DNA from: Malacoplasma penetrans HF-2
Lineage (GTDB): Bacteria > Bacillota_I > Bacilli_A > Mycoplasmatales > Mycoplasmoidaceae
Length of the DNA stretch: 64,000 nt
Direction: 5' to 3'
Assembly (NCBI RefSeq): GCF_000011225.1
Contig: NC_004432.1
Location: 1,294,634-1,358,633, forward strand
Shown piece by piece: positions 1-9,960 of the stretch (its first letter is position 1; every line of letters begins with the position of its first letter). The translations under genes and the position numbers were made by a program. The notes beneath the pieces are model-generated. The model had not been told where the DNA came from, did not search any database, and was given only the letters and a program-made list of their open reading frames with translations.

Positions 1-60
1 CCATACTAATAAGTAGGGGAATTTAATCTAATTTGTGTTTTTGTTTTATAAAATGATTAT

Positions 61-686
61 TTATTTACCTGAATAAGAACCAGCAGGTCTTGAATAAGTA
101 GCATTTGGTCTTTGTGATATTACTGTTGGTCTTGTAGGTGTTGGTCTAAGTACAGCTGGACTTGGTCTACCATTAACTGCAGGATTTGGTCTAACTGGTT
201 GAGCAGTTGGTCTTGCAGGCATAGTAGGGTTCGGTCTAGCAGGTTGAGCAGTTGGTCTTGCTACCATAGTTGGATTTGGTCTAACTGATTGAGCACTAGG
301 TCTACCTGTTAATGTTGGACTAACTTTAACTTGTTGAAGACCATTAGTATTAAGTGATGGATTAACAGTTGGATTAGCTTCAGAGTTTGCAGCAACTGAA
401 ACTAATGGTGCTTTAGATACAGATGATCTAGTAGTTTTAGCTTCTGGCATAGATTTAGCTTTTCTAACTAATCAGAAGAATACTCCTGAAGTTGCTAAAA
501 ATCCTACACCTAAAACTATTGAAGCACTTGTACTCCAATTAATGCATTAATAACTGATGATGTTTGCCCAAATGCATTTTTTGCTGCTAATGAAATAAAA
601 ATAACAATTGCAAAAATAAATAAGAAAAGACCTACGTAAAAAGTAATTTCAGATATTTTTGAATGCTTTCTTGTTTTGTCTTGCAT
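61..686 (-). pseudogene. Frameshifted proline-rich two-TM membrane protein
   Basis: Reading from the ATG at 686, the first 48 or so codons encode a basic N-terminus and one hydrophobic helix, but this frame stops at a TAG near 515. The next frame down continues with a second hydrophobic helix, a basic stop-transfer stretch and then a tail of repeats built on ARPTAQPxRPNPTM, ending at TAA 61-63. One missing A in the TTAATT near 540 would join both frames into a protein of about 208 residues with two membrane helices and a Pro/Arg-rich tail. No family is recognised. It could be a real pseudogene or a sequence error. Confidence 0.6.
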
Positions 687-795
687 TTTAAAAATCTCCT
701 AAAAATGTTTATGAATTAATTATATAAGGTTTATTGGTATAAAACATAGAGTTAACATACATTTAATTAAAATTTCTAGTTTAAAGAAATAAATT

Positions 796-1521
796 TTAAT
801 AAATTGTTCTATATAAATATAAACCACAACCTGGAACCTTAATAACAGCTGATCCTTTTTTAGGATTTTTAAAAAGATCTAATACTTCTTGATATGTTAT
901 TTTGTTTTCACAATATGTAAGAATAATTCCAACAATCATTCTTACCATATTTCTTAAAAATCCTTCTCCATTAATGAAAATATAAATTTTTTTATTTTTT
1001 TTAATTATTCTAATTCATCTAATGGTTCTAGTTGTATTTTCCAGTTTAGAAGTACTAAAACTTAAAAAGTCTTTTGTCCCAATAAATAAGTTGATAATAT
1101 CTTCACATTTTTTGATATCTATACTCTTGTTATATTGATATTCATATCTTTGTTTAAAAACATCAAATTCACCAGTATTAATTACATACATGTAAGTTTT
1201 AGATTTAATAGAAAATCTAGCATGAAAAGAGTTTGGTACTTTTTCAATGCTATTAACATAAATGTTTGTTAACTTTGAATTTAAAAAATTTTGAATTGAT
1301 TTTGGATCATAATCAGAATCACATTTAAAAGAAACTGTTTGATCAATTGCATGTACATATTTATCAGTTCTGCCTGATCCAAAAGTAGATATTTTAGTAT
1401 TAAAAAATAAAGATAAATATTTTTCTAGTTCTGATTGAACTGTTATTAAGTTTTCATCTTTTTGCTTGGCATATCCACGAAAAAAACTACCATCATATGA
1501 AATCTTTAGTTTATAAGTCAT
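796..1521 (-). CDS. truA: tRNA pseudouridine synthase A
   Basis: This protein of 241 residues isomerises uridines 38-40 in the tRNA anticodon arm. The catalytic-aspartate motif GSGRTDKYVHA lies near residues 45-57, and the C-terminus has the conserved GEGFLRNMVRMIVG segment. An in-frame TGA just after TTRTIR must be read as Trp. It is the last gene after ecfA1-ecfA2-ecfT, starting 10 bases after the ecfT stop, the arrangement common in Firmicutes and mollicutes. Identification is firm. Confidence 0.95.
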
Positions 1522-1531
1522 TTATAAAACT

Positions 1532-2725
1532 CTATGCAAAAATATCTCAGAATCCAAAAGCTAAAAAGATTTTCTTATCAGCTATAAAAAGTAAAGTTAA
1601 TAAAACACCTAGTAAAAAAACTGGTATTAAAAATATAATTCAATCAATTTTAGCTATATCAAAATCTCTATATCTAGTTCTAGAAGTTCTAGGATTATAT
1701 CCTCTTGCTTCCATTGCATTTGATAATTCCCCAGCCTTTTTAAAAGCAATTGAGAATAATGGAACAACTAAAGATGATAAAGAGAATACTTTATCTTTTA
1801 AACTTCCATTTTTAAAATCTAACCCTCTTGAAGCTTGAGCTTTTAAAATAGTGTTAGATTCATCTAATAAAGAAGGAATAAATCTCAAAACTAAAGCAAT
1901 TGTCATACTTCATTCAGTTACAGGTAATCTTAGATATCTTAAAGGATTTAAGATATCTTCTAATGCACAAGTTAATTGAATAGAAGAAGTAGTAGAAGTA
2001 AGAATAGTAACAATTAAAATCATTAAAAAGATTTTGATAGTTACATACAACATTAAAATAATTGCATATGAAGAGAATGAATATCACTTAGTTAAACAAA
2101 AGTATGCATAGTAAATGCTTTCTCCATTTGCTCCCCGATATAAACCACTAGTTATTGTTTTTACATTTCATCCTACATTTTGATTTTGAATAGCATTTAA
2201 TATTTCTTTAGTTGCAGTGTTTACAACTGCATCTTTATTATTTGCAGTTGCAGGAACAGTTATTTGGAAGAATCCATTACCTATTCAATTAACATTTTTG
2301 ATATTTGTTAGATCAGGACTAGTTGTTATAACTTGTCCACCATAAGTAGAACCTTGTAAGAAATATTTACCATCACTGCTTATTGTTACATGTTGACTTG
2401 TTCAATTTAAAAAGCTTGGTCTATATAAAAAGGAATATGAGTCTGTAAAATCAAATACAGCACCAGGTGTTTTATAGGTAATCCAATTTATTAATATTAG
2501 GATAGTTCCTAATATTAAAACTGATTGAATTATTCTTCATAATTTTTTAATAGGTAATTTAGCTAAGAAAAATAAAGTTAAACAAAAAGCTAAGATTAAA
2601 GCTTGATAAATGAAACCAAAAGGAATAAAAATTAAAGCAACAACAAAAACAGTAGTTAAAAACTTTAAAGAAGGATTCATTCTATGAATCACACTTTTTT
2701 TATATGTAAAACCACTATAATTCAT
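1532..2725 (-). CDS. ecfT: ECF transporter transmembrane component EcfT
   Basis: The 397-residue product is the membrane coupling protein of an energy-coupling-factor vitamin transporter. The N-terminus (KKSVIHRMNPSLKFL) and the cytoplasmic ARG motifs (AQASRG, MEARGY) that touch the two ATPases are visible. EcfT proteins are usually about 260-270 residues. Here roughly 130 extra residues, polar and Gly/Ser/Asn-rich, sit between the early and late membrane helices and would probably be extracellular. Several TGA codons encode Trp. It follows ecfA2 by 85 bases. No substrate-binding S component is in the window. Confidence 0.9.
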
Positions 2726-2810
2726 TTTTGTTACCTTATCTTTGTTTATTAAGTTATTTAATACTAAAAAAATTTTACTATTTTTGAGTTGTTTTTTTAT
2801 AAAAACTAAT

Positions 2811-4016
2811 TTATTTTTTGCTTATTCTACTTTTAGCTTTATTAGAACCAGAACCTGAATTTATCTTTTGAATTTCTTCACTTAGTTGTTCTATGGTTCT
2901 AGGTTCTTTATTATATAGTTCTTTATATTTTGGATCTTTTTCACATAAGCTATCTATAAAATCAATGATTTTAGGTTTTTCCATTTTAGAAAGAGTATAT
3001 AAATCTTTGTTGGTAAAGATCTCATAAGGAGTTCCATGCATTAGGATTTTACCCCTATCCATTACAATTGCATAATCACCAACTTCCAATACTTGATCCA
3101 TTGTATGAGTAATTACTATAACAGTTTGTCCTTGTTTTTTAGAATCTAGAATTAAATCCATCATCATTTGTTCCCCTTTTGGATCTAATCCTGCTGTTGG
3201 TTCATCAAAGATCAAAATCTTAGGTTGGATAGCTAAAATTCCAGCAATTGCAACTCTTCTTTTTTGACCACCTGATAATCCAAAGGGACTTCTGTCTAAA
3301 AATGATTCATCCAATCCCATACCTACTAAATGTTTTTTAGTTAATTCATGAATGAAATCACCTTCAGTTAAAGTTTCATATTTAATAACTTTTTTTCATT
3401 TTGATTTATTTGAGTTATTAGTAATAGTAACTTTAGCAAAATCTTTTTTAGGATAGATTTTGTATTTTAAAGATAAATTATTTTGAGAAATAAAATCATT
3501 GAAATCTTTATATTCAGAGTTTGTTATATTAAATTGTTGTTTAATTTCATAAATATATTTAAAAAACAATTCATAATCTAATTTTTCTTTATTAATTTCA
3601 TTAGATCTAATCTTTGGTATTTTTAATGCAATTGGACCAAAAGAAATATCTTTTTCAATTGTTGTTTTAAATAATTGATATTCCGGGAATTGGAAAACCA
3701 TACTAACTAATCTTCTAAGTTTTTTAGCATTTTTAATTTTTTTTGGTTTTGGTTTAATATAAAAATCTTCTATTCTAATGGTTCCTTTTTTAGATTTAAG
3801 TAAGCCATTAAAATGAGTAACAAGAGTTGATTTACCACTTCCAGAATTTCCAATAATAAAGTAAATTTTATTTCTTTCAAAAGAAAATGAGAAATCGTCA
3901 ATTGCAGTAATTTCATTTGATTGATTTTCATTAAACTTACAAGTTAAATTATTAACTTCCATAATGATATCTTTTGATAAATTTACATTAGTATTATTTT
4001 TAATATTTTCACTCAT
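2811..4016 (-). CDS. ecfA2: ECF transporter ATPase EcfA2
   Basis: This ABC ATPase of 401 residues has Walker A GNSGSGKST, Q-loop FQFPEYQLF, signature LSGGQ, Walker B ILIFDEPTAGLDP and the switch histidine (VITHTMDQV). An insertion of about 80 mostly charged residues lies between the Q-loop and the signature, so the protein is far longer than the usual 280-290. One TGA (Trp) interrupts the reading there. The chosen start overlaps the ecfA1 stop as TAATG; an ATG 15 bases upstream at 4031 is possible. It pairs with EcfA1 to drive EcfT. Confidence 0.92.
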
Positions 4017-4879
4017 TATTTCTTTTTGCATATTTGATCCAATAATTGTTCTTTATTGATTGTAAAATTAACATTTACATTTTTAGATTTTAATTCTTTA
4101 GATAATTTAAGAATAAATGGAAAATCTAAAGCAGAACTAGCTAAAAACTCTTCATCTGTAAATATTTCACTAGGTTTTCCGGTTCTAATAATCTGTCCTT
4201 TTTTAAACACAATAACTCTATCTGCATTTAAAACTTCATCCATATCATGAGTAATTGAAATTACAGTTTTATTAGCTTTATTTTTTAAATCTAACATTAT
4301 TTTTTTTAATTCCATTTTTCCTCTAGGATCTAGCATTGATGTAGATTCATCAAAAATAATAATTCTAGGATTAGTAGCTAATACTGATGCAATTGCTACT
4401 CTTTGCTTTTGTCCACCCGAAAGTGAAGAAGAATCTTTATCTAATAATTCTTTAATGTCTACAACCTCACTAGCACTTTCTATAATGTCATCCATTACAG
4501 AAGGATTGATTTTTCTGTTTTCTAACCCAAAGGCAATATCATCTTTTGCAGATAGTCCTATAAATTGACTATCTGGATTTTGGAAAATAATTCCAACATT
4601 AGTTCTTAAATGGAAAAAATTTAGATATGAAATTGTTTCTCCAAAGATTTTTAAATTTCCTTGGTGCGGCTTTAATAAACCTACTAAAACTTTTGAGATT
4701 GTAGATTTGCCACTTCCATTATGACCAATAATACAAACATATTCATTTTCATAAATATCAAAACTTACATCATTTAAAACATTATTAACAAGGTCATAAC
4801 TAAAAGAAACATTTTGAATCTCAAATGCTTTTTCTCTATTCTTGTTTTCTATTTCATTTTTCTTAATATCTTTTTCCAT
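4016..4879 (-). CDS. ecfA1: ECF transporter ATPase EcfA1
   Basis: The 287-residue ABC ATPase has Walker A GHNGSGKST, Q-loop FQNPDSQF, signature SSLSGGQKQR, Walker B IIIFDESTSMLDP and switch histidine ITHDMDEV. The Walker B has Ser in place of the usual Pro (DEST versus DEPT), as in many EcfA1 proteins. It is the first gene of ecfA1-ecfA2-ecfT-truA. In many Firmicutes these genes directly follow rplQ; here about 15 kb of accessory DNA separates them. Confidence 0.93.
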   Translation of the reverse strand: MEKDIKKNEIENKNREKAFEIQNVSFSYDLVNNVLNDVSFDIYENEYVCIIGHNGSGKSTISKVLVGLLKPHQGNLKIFGETISYLNFFHLRTNVGIIFQNPDSQFIGLSAKDDIAFGLENRKINPSVMDDIIESASEVVDIKELLDKDSSSLSGGQKQRVAIASVLATNPRIIIFDESTSMLDPRGKMELKKIMLDLKNKANKTVISITHDMDEVLNADRVIVFKKGQIIRTGKPSEIFTDEEFLASSALDFPFILKLSKELKSKNVNVNFTINKEQLLDQICKKK

Positions 4880-4951
4880 AGATTCCCTTATTATTTAGAA
4901 AAACTTTTATCATTGTTTAATTATATTTTAAGAGTATAGATAAATGTAAAA

Positions 4952-4976
4952 GAACACCAAAAAATTAATGGTGTTC
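4952..4976. repeat. Left target-site duplication (terminator hairpin)
   Basis: This 25-bp sequence, GAACACC, 11 bases, GGTGTTC, is identical to 6200-6224 on the other side of the IS. It is itself an inverted repeat with A-runs before it, so it looks like a copy of an intrinsic terminator duplicated on insertion. Confidence 0.85.
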
Positions 4977-5004
4977 CCCCGATTGAAATGTGAAGTGCAA
5001 CATG
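4977..5004 (+). repeat. IS left terminal inverted repeat
   Basis: It matches the reverse complement of 6172-6199 at 22 of 28 positions; the inner part TGAAGTGCAACAT is perfect. Confidence 0.8.
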
Positions 5005-5099
5005 CAAAGTATAATTTGTATAGCACCTAACATTTCAATTTTTTATTTATTGGGATAAAAAAAGGTGCCCCCATATAAACGCACAAAGGAACACCAATT

Positions 5100-6116
5100 A
5101 TGTTTTACACTACAATTACTCTAAATGATACTAACAAATACAGACATTTGTCTTATGGTGAAAGAGAAATAATAGGACATATGTATTTTGTTCAAAAGAA
5201 AAATATTAACCAAATAGCAACAGAATTAAAAAGACATAGATCCACAATTTTAAGAGAGATCAGAAGAAACAATAATGTTGAAGGATATAGTGCTGAAAAG
5301 GCACAGAAAAAATATATAGAAAGAAGAAACCATAAAAACTTTTTTCTATGACAAAAATACAAAACTTTCTCAGAATTATTTGCAGAAAAATACAATTGCA
5401 AATGACATGGTGTGGAATTAACTAGACACTATATAAAAGAAAATTATCCATGTGTTTTAGTTCCTTCCACTAAACAAATTTATAACTGAATACAAACAAA
5501 TAAATGAATTAAAAAAAGATCAGACAAACTAAGAACTGCTTATATAAAAGGTAGAAAAAGAAAAAAAGGAATGTTCTCAAAATTTGATGAAAAGTATGTA
5601 CATCCCTTCTGAATGAGACCAAAACACATACTTAATAGAAAAGAGTTTGGTCATTGGGAACTAGACTTAGTCATAGGAAAAAGACAATCTGGTTATAGTA
5701 ATTTATTGGTAATGGTAGAAAGAAAAACTAGAAATTCATTTATTACTAAAGTTGAGAACAAAAATCCTTTCACTATTAACTCAGCAATAAAAAGTTTAGT
5801 TAATAAAAACAACTTACATGTAAAGACAATAACAATAGATAATGGAATAGAATTCTCAAAAATAGGAATTGCAGCTTATTGAATAAAATGTAAAGTTTAT
5901 TATTGTGAACCTTATGCTTCATATCAAAGGGGTTCAAATGAAAATGTTAATGGATTGATTAGAAGAGTGTATAAAAAAGGTACAGATTTTTCTTTGTTAA
6001 GTGATGCAGAAATAAACAATCTCCAAAACAAAATTAATAGAATGCCTAGAAAAATGTTTAACTATATGAGTAGTGATCAGTACTACAAAAAATGTATGAA
6101 TTCTTTAAACTGATAA
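5100..6116 (+). CDS. IS30-family transposase
   Basis: The 338-residue protein has an N-terminal helix-turn-helix typical of IS30 (YRHLSYGEREIIGHM, then IATELKRHRSTILREIRRN). The DDE catalytic core follows: first Asp in GHWELDLVIG, second in TITIDNGIEF, and Glu in GSNENVNGLIR. Six or so in-frame TGA codons encode Trp, so standard-code translation breaks it into pieces. It ends TGA-TAA (Trp-stop), and a hairpin at 6124-6157 can serve as its terminator. It is the only plus-strand gene in the first half of the window. Confidence 0.93.
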
Positions 6117-6123
6117 AATAAAA

Positions 6124-6157
6124 AAATTCTGCTCCCTTTTTTGAGGTAACAGAATTT
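6124..6157 (+). terminator. Terminator-like hairpin after transposase
   Basis: AAATTCTG and CAGAATTT pair across an 18-base loop containing a T-run, starting 8 bases after the transposase stop. Confidence 0.5.
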
Positions 6158-6171
6158 CTTATGCTAACATT

Positions 6172-6199
6172 AATGTTGCACTTCATGTTTCAATTAAGG
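6172..6199 (-). repeat. IS right terminal inverted repeat
   Basis: It is the partner of 4977-5004 and abuts the right copy of the 25-bp target duplication. Confidence 0.8.
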
Positions 6200-6224
6200 G
6201 AACACCAAAAAATTAATGGTGTTC
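6200..6224. repeat. Right target-site duplication (terminator hairpin)
   Basis: It is identical to 4952-4976. Here the palindrome is followed on the plus strand by TTTTT. Before insertion the site probably read A-run, palindrome, T-run: a bidirectional intrinsic terminator lying after the HNH gene and upstream of ecfA1. Confidence 0.8.
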
Positions 6225-6396
6225 TTTTTAAAAAAAGAATATTTATTTTATCTATACAATGATAATTCATCACATACTTAAAACATAAATCTAAATTAGT
6301 TTAGGATTACTAATTATTATTTTCTTATTTTATTTGCTATAGAAAAAAAATTAGACAAGCTATTTCTTGATTGTTTTTGATAAGTTCAAAATTAGT

Positions 6397-7503
6397 TTAA
6401 AAGGGGACATTTTTTCTTTTAAAAAGTTTATTGTGAAATTTTAAATACTCAATAACAGTTTTATTAGGTATATCAATAGTTTGTATATCACATTTTAAAT
6501 TCAAATCTTCTTGATGATTTTTAATTGTTTCCGATAATTTTAAAAAACCGTGTTTATCAAATGTAATTAAACACCTATCAAAAAGTCCATCATGGTTTCT
6601 ACAAAGTAAAAACCCATTGTTAGAATCAGAGATTTTTTCTATTTTCTTAGTTAAATCAATTTTATCATCTTGAACAATTGAATATACCGGTTCAATATGG
6701 GAAGCTATTAGGAGTTCTGGTAATTTAACAGAGCAATACTTAAACTCACATTTAACTCCCCTTTCTGCAATCAATTTATCTCTAAATATTTTTCTAAAAA
6801 TAGAATATCTTTCTTCTTCTTTTTGAAGATTTTGAATGTCCAATTCATCCAATTCAGAATATAAATTCTCATTAATCATTGTTTTGTAAAGGGGTTTTAT
6901 TTTATTAATAAAAAAAGATTTTATATTCACTCAACTAACTATATAAACATTTTTAGACTTATTTTCAATATATTCAATTTTTTTATTATTATTAGCCTCT
7001 AAAACATCTTCAAGATTTATCCATCTAGATGTTGGATTCATTTTCTCATTTTTAACAACTTTTGAACTATAGACCTGTCGTGGGTCTATTATGGCATAGA
7101 CTCTATTTTCTCAATCAAGTTCCAAATCTTTTTTTAGATTAGTTTTTAAAGGAATGTAAATATTAACAATTAAAACTTTTTCAAAATTATTTATAAATGC
7201 TGTAAATGCAACATTGTTACCAAATGGTATGGAAACTTTTTTAATTTTTTTATTATAACCAGTATGCATTCCTCCACCATCTGTAAATTCAATAAAAATG
7301 TTTCAATAAAAATTATCAAAATTTATTCTAAATAAATTTTTTCTATTGTTGCTTACATCATCATAATTATCAATACCTAAATCTTCTATTAAAGTTTTTA
7401 TACAAAATGTTTTATCTCTCTCATTTTCACACATATGGGCAATTGGTGTATGTTGAATTTTCCCATCTATAATATGTAGATAATCATATTTTCTTTCTTT
7501 CAT
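6397..7503 (-). CDS. HNH restriction endonuclease
   Basis: The 368-residue protein carries an HNH nuclease domain in its C-terminal half: a Cys pair at 252 and 257, the ASHIEP motif at about 267-272, and NNGFLLCRNHDGLFD at 295-309. This pattern is that of the HNH_2 class found in restriction enzymes. The N-terminal 190 residues match no domain I recognise and could bind DNA. It starts 16 bases after the methyltransferase stop behind AAGGTAAG, so the two are probably co-transcribed as a methylase/nuclease pair. Three TGA codons encode Trp. Confidence 0.82.
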
Positions 7504-7519
7504 AACTTACCTTGTATTT

Positions 7520-8800
7520 TTAATAGTTCTTCAATAAATATTCTTGGATATAAGAAGCTATTTTTACATTAATCGAATTACCAAATTGTTTGTATGAATA
7601 AAAATCATTGTTATTCTTAGATAAATCACTATAGATTTTAAAATCTTCTGGGAAACTTTGTAGATTAGCTGTTTCTCTTGGTGTTAAATGTCTTCACTTT
7701 TTAGCATCATAATCAAAAATTATTGGTATTTGGACCATTGCAACTAAAGTTGGAAATTTTATTGGTCTTTTACATCTAATACCAGACTGTCTCAACTGAA
7801 TAAAAGAATCCTTTAAGCTAGTTATATCTTTTCCTGCTTGTCATTCAAATTTTTGTTCTCTTTTGTTTCATTCACTAACTTTATGTTTTTTTAGTCAAGC
7901 ATCTATAAAACCTTTATTTTTTTCATAAATACTTCTCATGTCACTTATATATTTTTTTCTTCAACTTGGCAAACCTTCCAAACTATAGTTTTGCCCAAAC
8001 TCAAAAGTTCAAATAACTGGCAATGTTTTTCCTTCTGGTTTTTTTACCTTTTTAAGAAACTCATCTCATGCATCAAAAACCCTTAGTAAATAAGCATCTT
8101 TATCATTTTTTTTATCTAAAAAATATTTTTTATTCACACTTTGTGATAAAAAATCATTTTTAATTTTATTTTTTGTTTCAATGGGATTTGAATAATCTAT
8201 ATATCCTATTTTTTTATATTCTTGTAAATCTAAATTTATGTATTCTTCATTTATATTTACTGATTCTCTTAAGACACCTGGTATAAATACTCTATACCTT
8301 TCTTGAGGGATTCCAAATTCATGAGGTGACAAAATTAAAGGTTCTTTAGGTATCAAATAACCTATTTCTTTCAATGTTTTGATAATTATTTCTCATGTTT
8401 TTCCATTATCATGATTAACTAAATGCTTTACATTTTCTAGCAAAATGTATTTGGGTTTTTTATTTTTCAAAATTTTTGCTATATCAAAAAATAATGTACC
8501 TCTAATTTCATCTAAAAAACCTTTTTTCTTTCCGGCATTAGAAAAAGTTTGACAAGGAAAACCAGCAAATAAAAAATCATGGTCTGGAACTTGAGATGCA
8601 GATTCATCCAAATCCCTAATATTAATAATTTTTTCTTTATCTACTGAAAAATTTGAAGAATATGTTTTTATAGCTTCATTATCAATTTCACTAACAAAAA
8701 CACACTCAATATTAAAATTATTTTTTTTAGCTACTCTTTCAAGAGCTTTATGGAAACCGCCTATTCCTGCAAATAAATCTATAAATTTTATGCTTTTCAT
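7520..8800 (-). CDS. DNA (cytosine-5) methyltransferase
   Basis: The 426-residue enzyme has the ordered C5-methylase motifs: I DLFAGIGGFHKAL (SAM binding), IV GFPCQTFS with catalytic Cys83, VI LLENVKHL, VIII QERYRVFI, a long variable region as target-recognition domain, IX TPRETANLQSFP and X FGNSINVKIA. It transfers a methyl group to cytosine C5 and would protect the host from the neighbouring nucleases. The ATG is preceded by AAGGGGG. It is separated by about 195 bases from the PD-(D/E)XK gene, so it may have its own promoter. Recognition sequence cannot be read. Confidence 0.93.
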
Positions 8801-8833
8801 ATCTTACTGTCCCCCTTACCATAACATTATTTT

Positions 8834-8867
8834 TGTGAATTACATGATATTCAAAAATAAATTCACA
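8834..8867. promoter_or_regulatory. Inverted repeat upstream of the methyltransferase
   Basis: A perfect 8-bp inverted repeat, TGTGAATT at 8834-8841 and AATTCACA at 8860-8867, lies 34-67 bases upstream of the methyltransferase ATG, with a TATAAT-like hexamer just beyond. It could be an operator or a leader hairpin; no regulator gene for it is visible. Confidence 0.35.
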
Positions 8868-8994
8868 CATATAATTAACCTTCTTATTATATATTTAACA
8901 CTTGCAAACTATTTAAGAATTAGAATTATAATCATGCTTTAAGTTTGTATTTTTTTATTTTTAAATATATTTATTTTTATGTAAATTTAAAAAA

Positions 8995-9933
8995 TTAATG
9001 ATTTTTAAATAACAATTTTAATTCATCTAAAGATAATTTAGGTTGCCCAATAAAGTCATAATAATACTTAATGCTATCTATCATCTCCGGAATATTCTCT
9101 AATGTTTTTAAATCTTTGTTTTTGTAAAAATTCAATTTAACAACTGAAAATTTTTTAGAATTATAGTCATCTCTATTCACTCTAAGTATTTCTTTTTCTA
9201 ACTTTGTCATAAATTGGATATCATTGTTGAATTCTCTATTTTCTCTAATTTTTTTACAGATATCAAATATGGAATCCCCTGAGTTATCATTTTTAACATT
9301 AACTATGCAAATATAATTATTCTTAAAATTAAACACTTGTTCATGTTTAATTAGAATTCTCATATCCTGACCTAATGTTGTTTTAACCTCAACATTAAAA
9401 TTATTTAATGCAAAATCATAGTGATCATTAGTTCCTCATCCATTATGTCAAAATTCTTTTATAGAAAAATTAAAATATTTATTTAAATATCAAATTAAAT
9501 AAAGTTCCCCAAATAAACCTATAACATCTTCAATGGTGTCTGTTTTTTCTGGAGAAAATAACAAAGTTAATGAATTAAAAAAATCTTCAAATGATATTAT
9601 CTTATCTGATTGTTCATATAGCTTGCAAAGTTCAATAAAACTATTTAAATATTTATCTTCATCAATTGATTTATAAATTAACAAATCATAAAAATCATTT
9701 TTTAAAAAAGGGTTTATTTCTTCAGTTCTAATAAATTGATGTATTTTTAAATCTAAAAATTTTGTAGTAGATCCTGGGATGCTATGTTTAGATTTGGATT
9801 TAGATATAAAAAGTATAGATCCATCAAGAAATAAAAAACCTGAAGTATCATTTATAACTTTCAATAAATATAATGTTTTTGGATTATAATTTTTTAAATT
9901 AACTATATCTTCACATTCTTTTTTAAAATTCAT
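8995..9933 (-). CDS. PD-(D/E)XK motif protein (DUF4420-like)
   Basis: The 312-residue protein has a nuclease-fold signature: GLFGELYLI (Glu143), then DFALNN (Asp173) and VEVKTT (Glu182, Lys184). This spacing fits the PD-(D/E)XK family annotated as DUF4420, which occurs beside Z1 and GHKL ATPase genes in restriction-type operons. DNA cleavage is likely but inferred. It starts 27 bases after the Z1 stop and is probably the last gene of the ATPase-Z1-nuclease transcript. A TGA (Trp) follows GELYLI. Confidence 0.78.
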
Positions 9934-9960
9934 ATTATTTTATATTCTACTCACATTAGA

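Larger units (their letters stand above)
4977..6199 (+). mobile_element. IS30-family insertion sequence, IS1630-like
   Basis: The 1223-bp element holds one transposase gene and is bounded by imperfect terminal inverted repeats (4977-5004 and 6172-6199, 22 of 28 matching, sharing the core TGAAGTGCAACAT). It lies between two copies of a 25-bp palindromic direct repeat. Long duplications of terminator-like inverted repeats are the published behaviour of IS1630 of Mycoplasma fermentans, an IS30-family element, so the same subgroup is inferred. The transposase frame is intact when TGA is read as Trp and the repeats are identical, suggesting recent insertion. Confidence 0.85.

Noticed and set aside
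140..320. Short direct repeats resembling a CRISPR array
   Set aside because: The repeats are in-frame codons of a Pro/Arg tail with no uniform spacers and no cas genes.
2811..4031. Apparent splitting of many genes (for example ecfA2, gltX, ftsH) into pieces
   Set aside because: Every break is a TGA codon in a position where Trp fits; frames continue without shift, so these are not pseudogenes.
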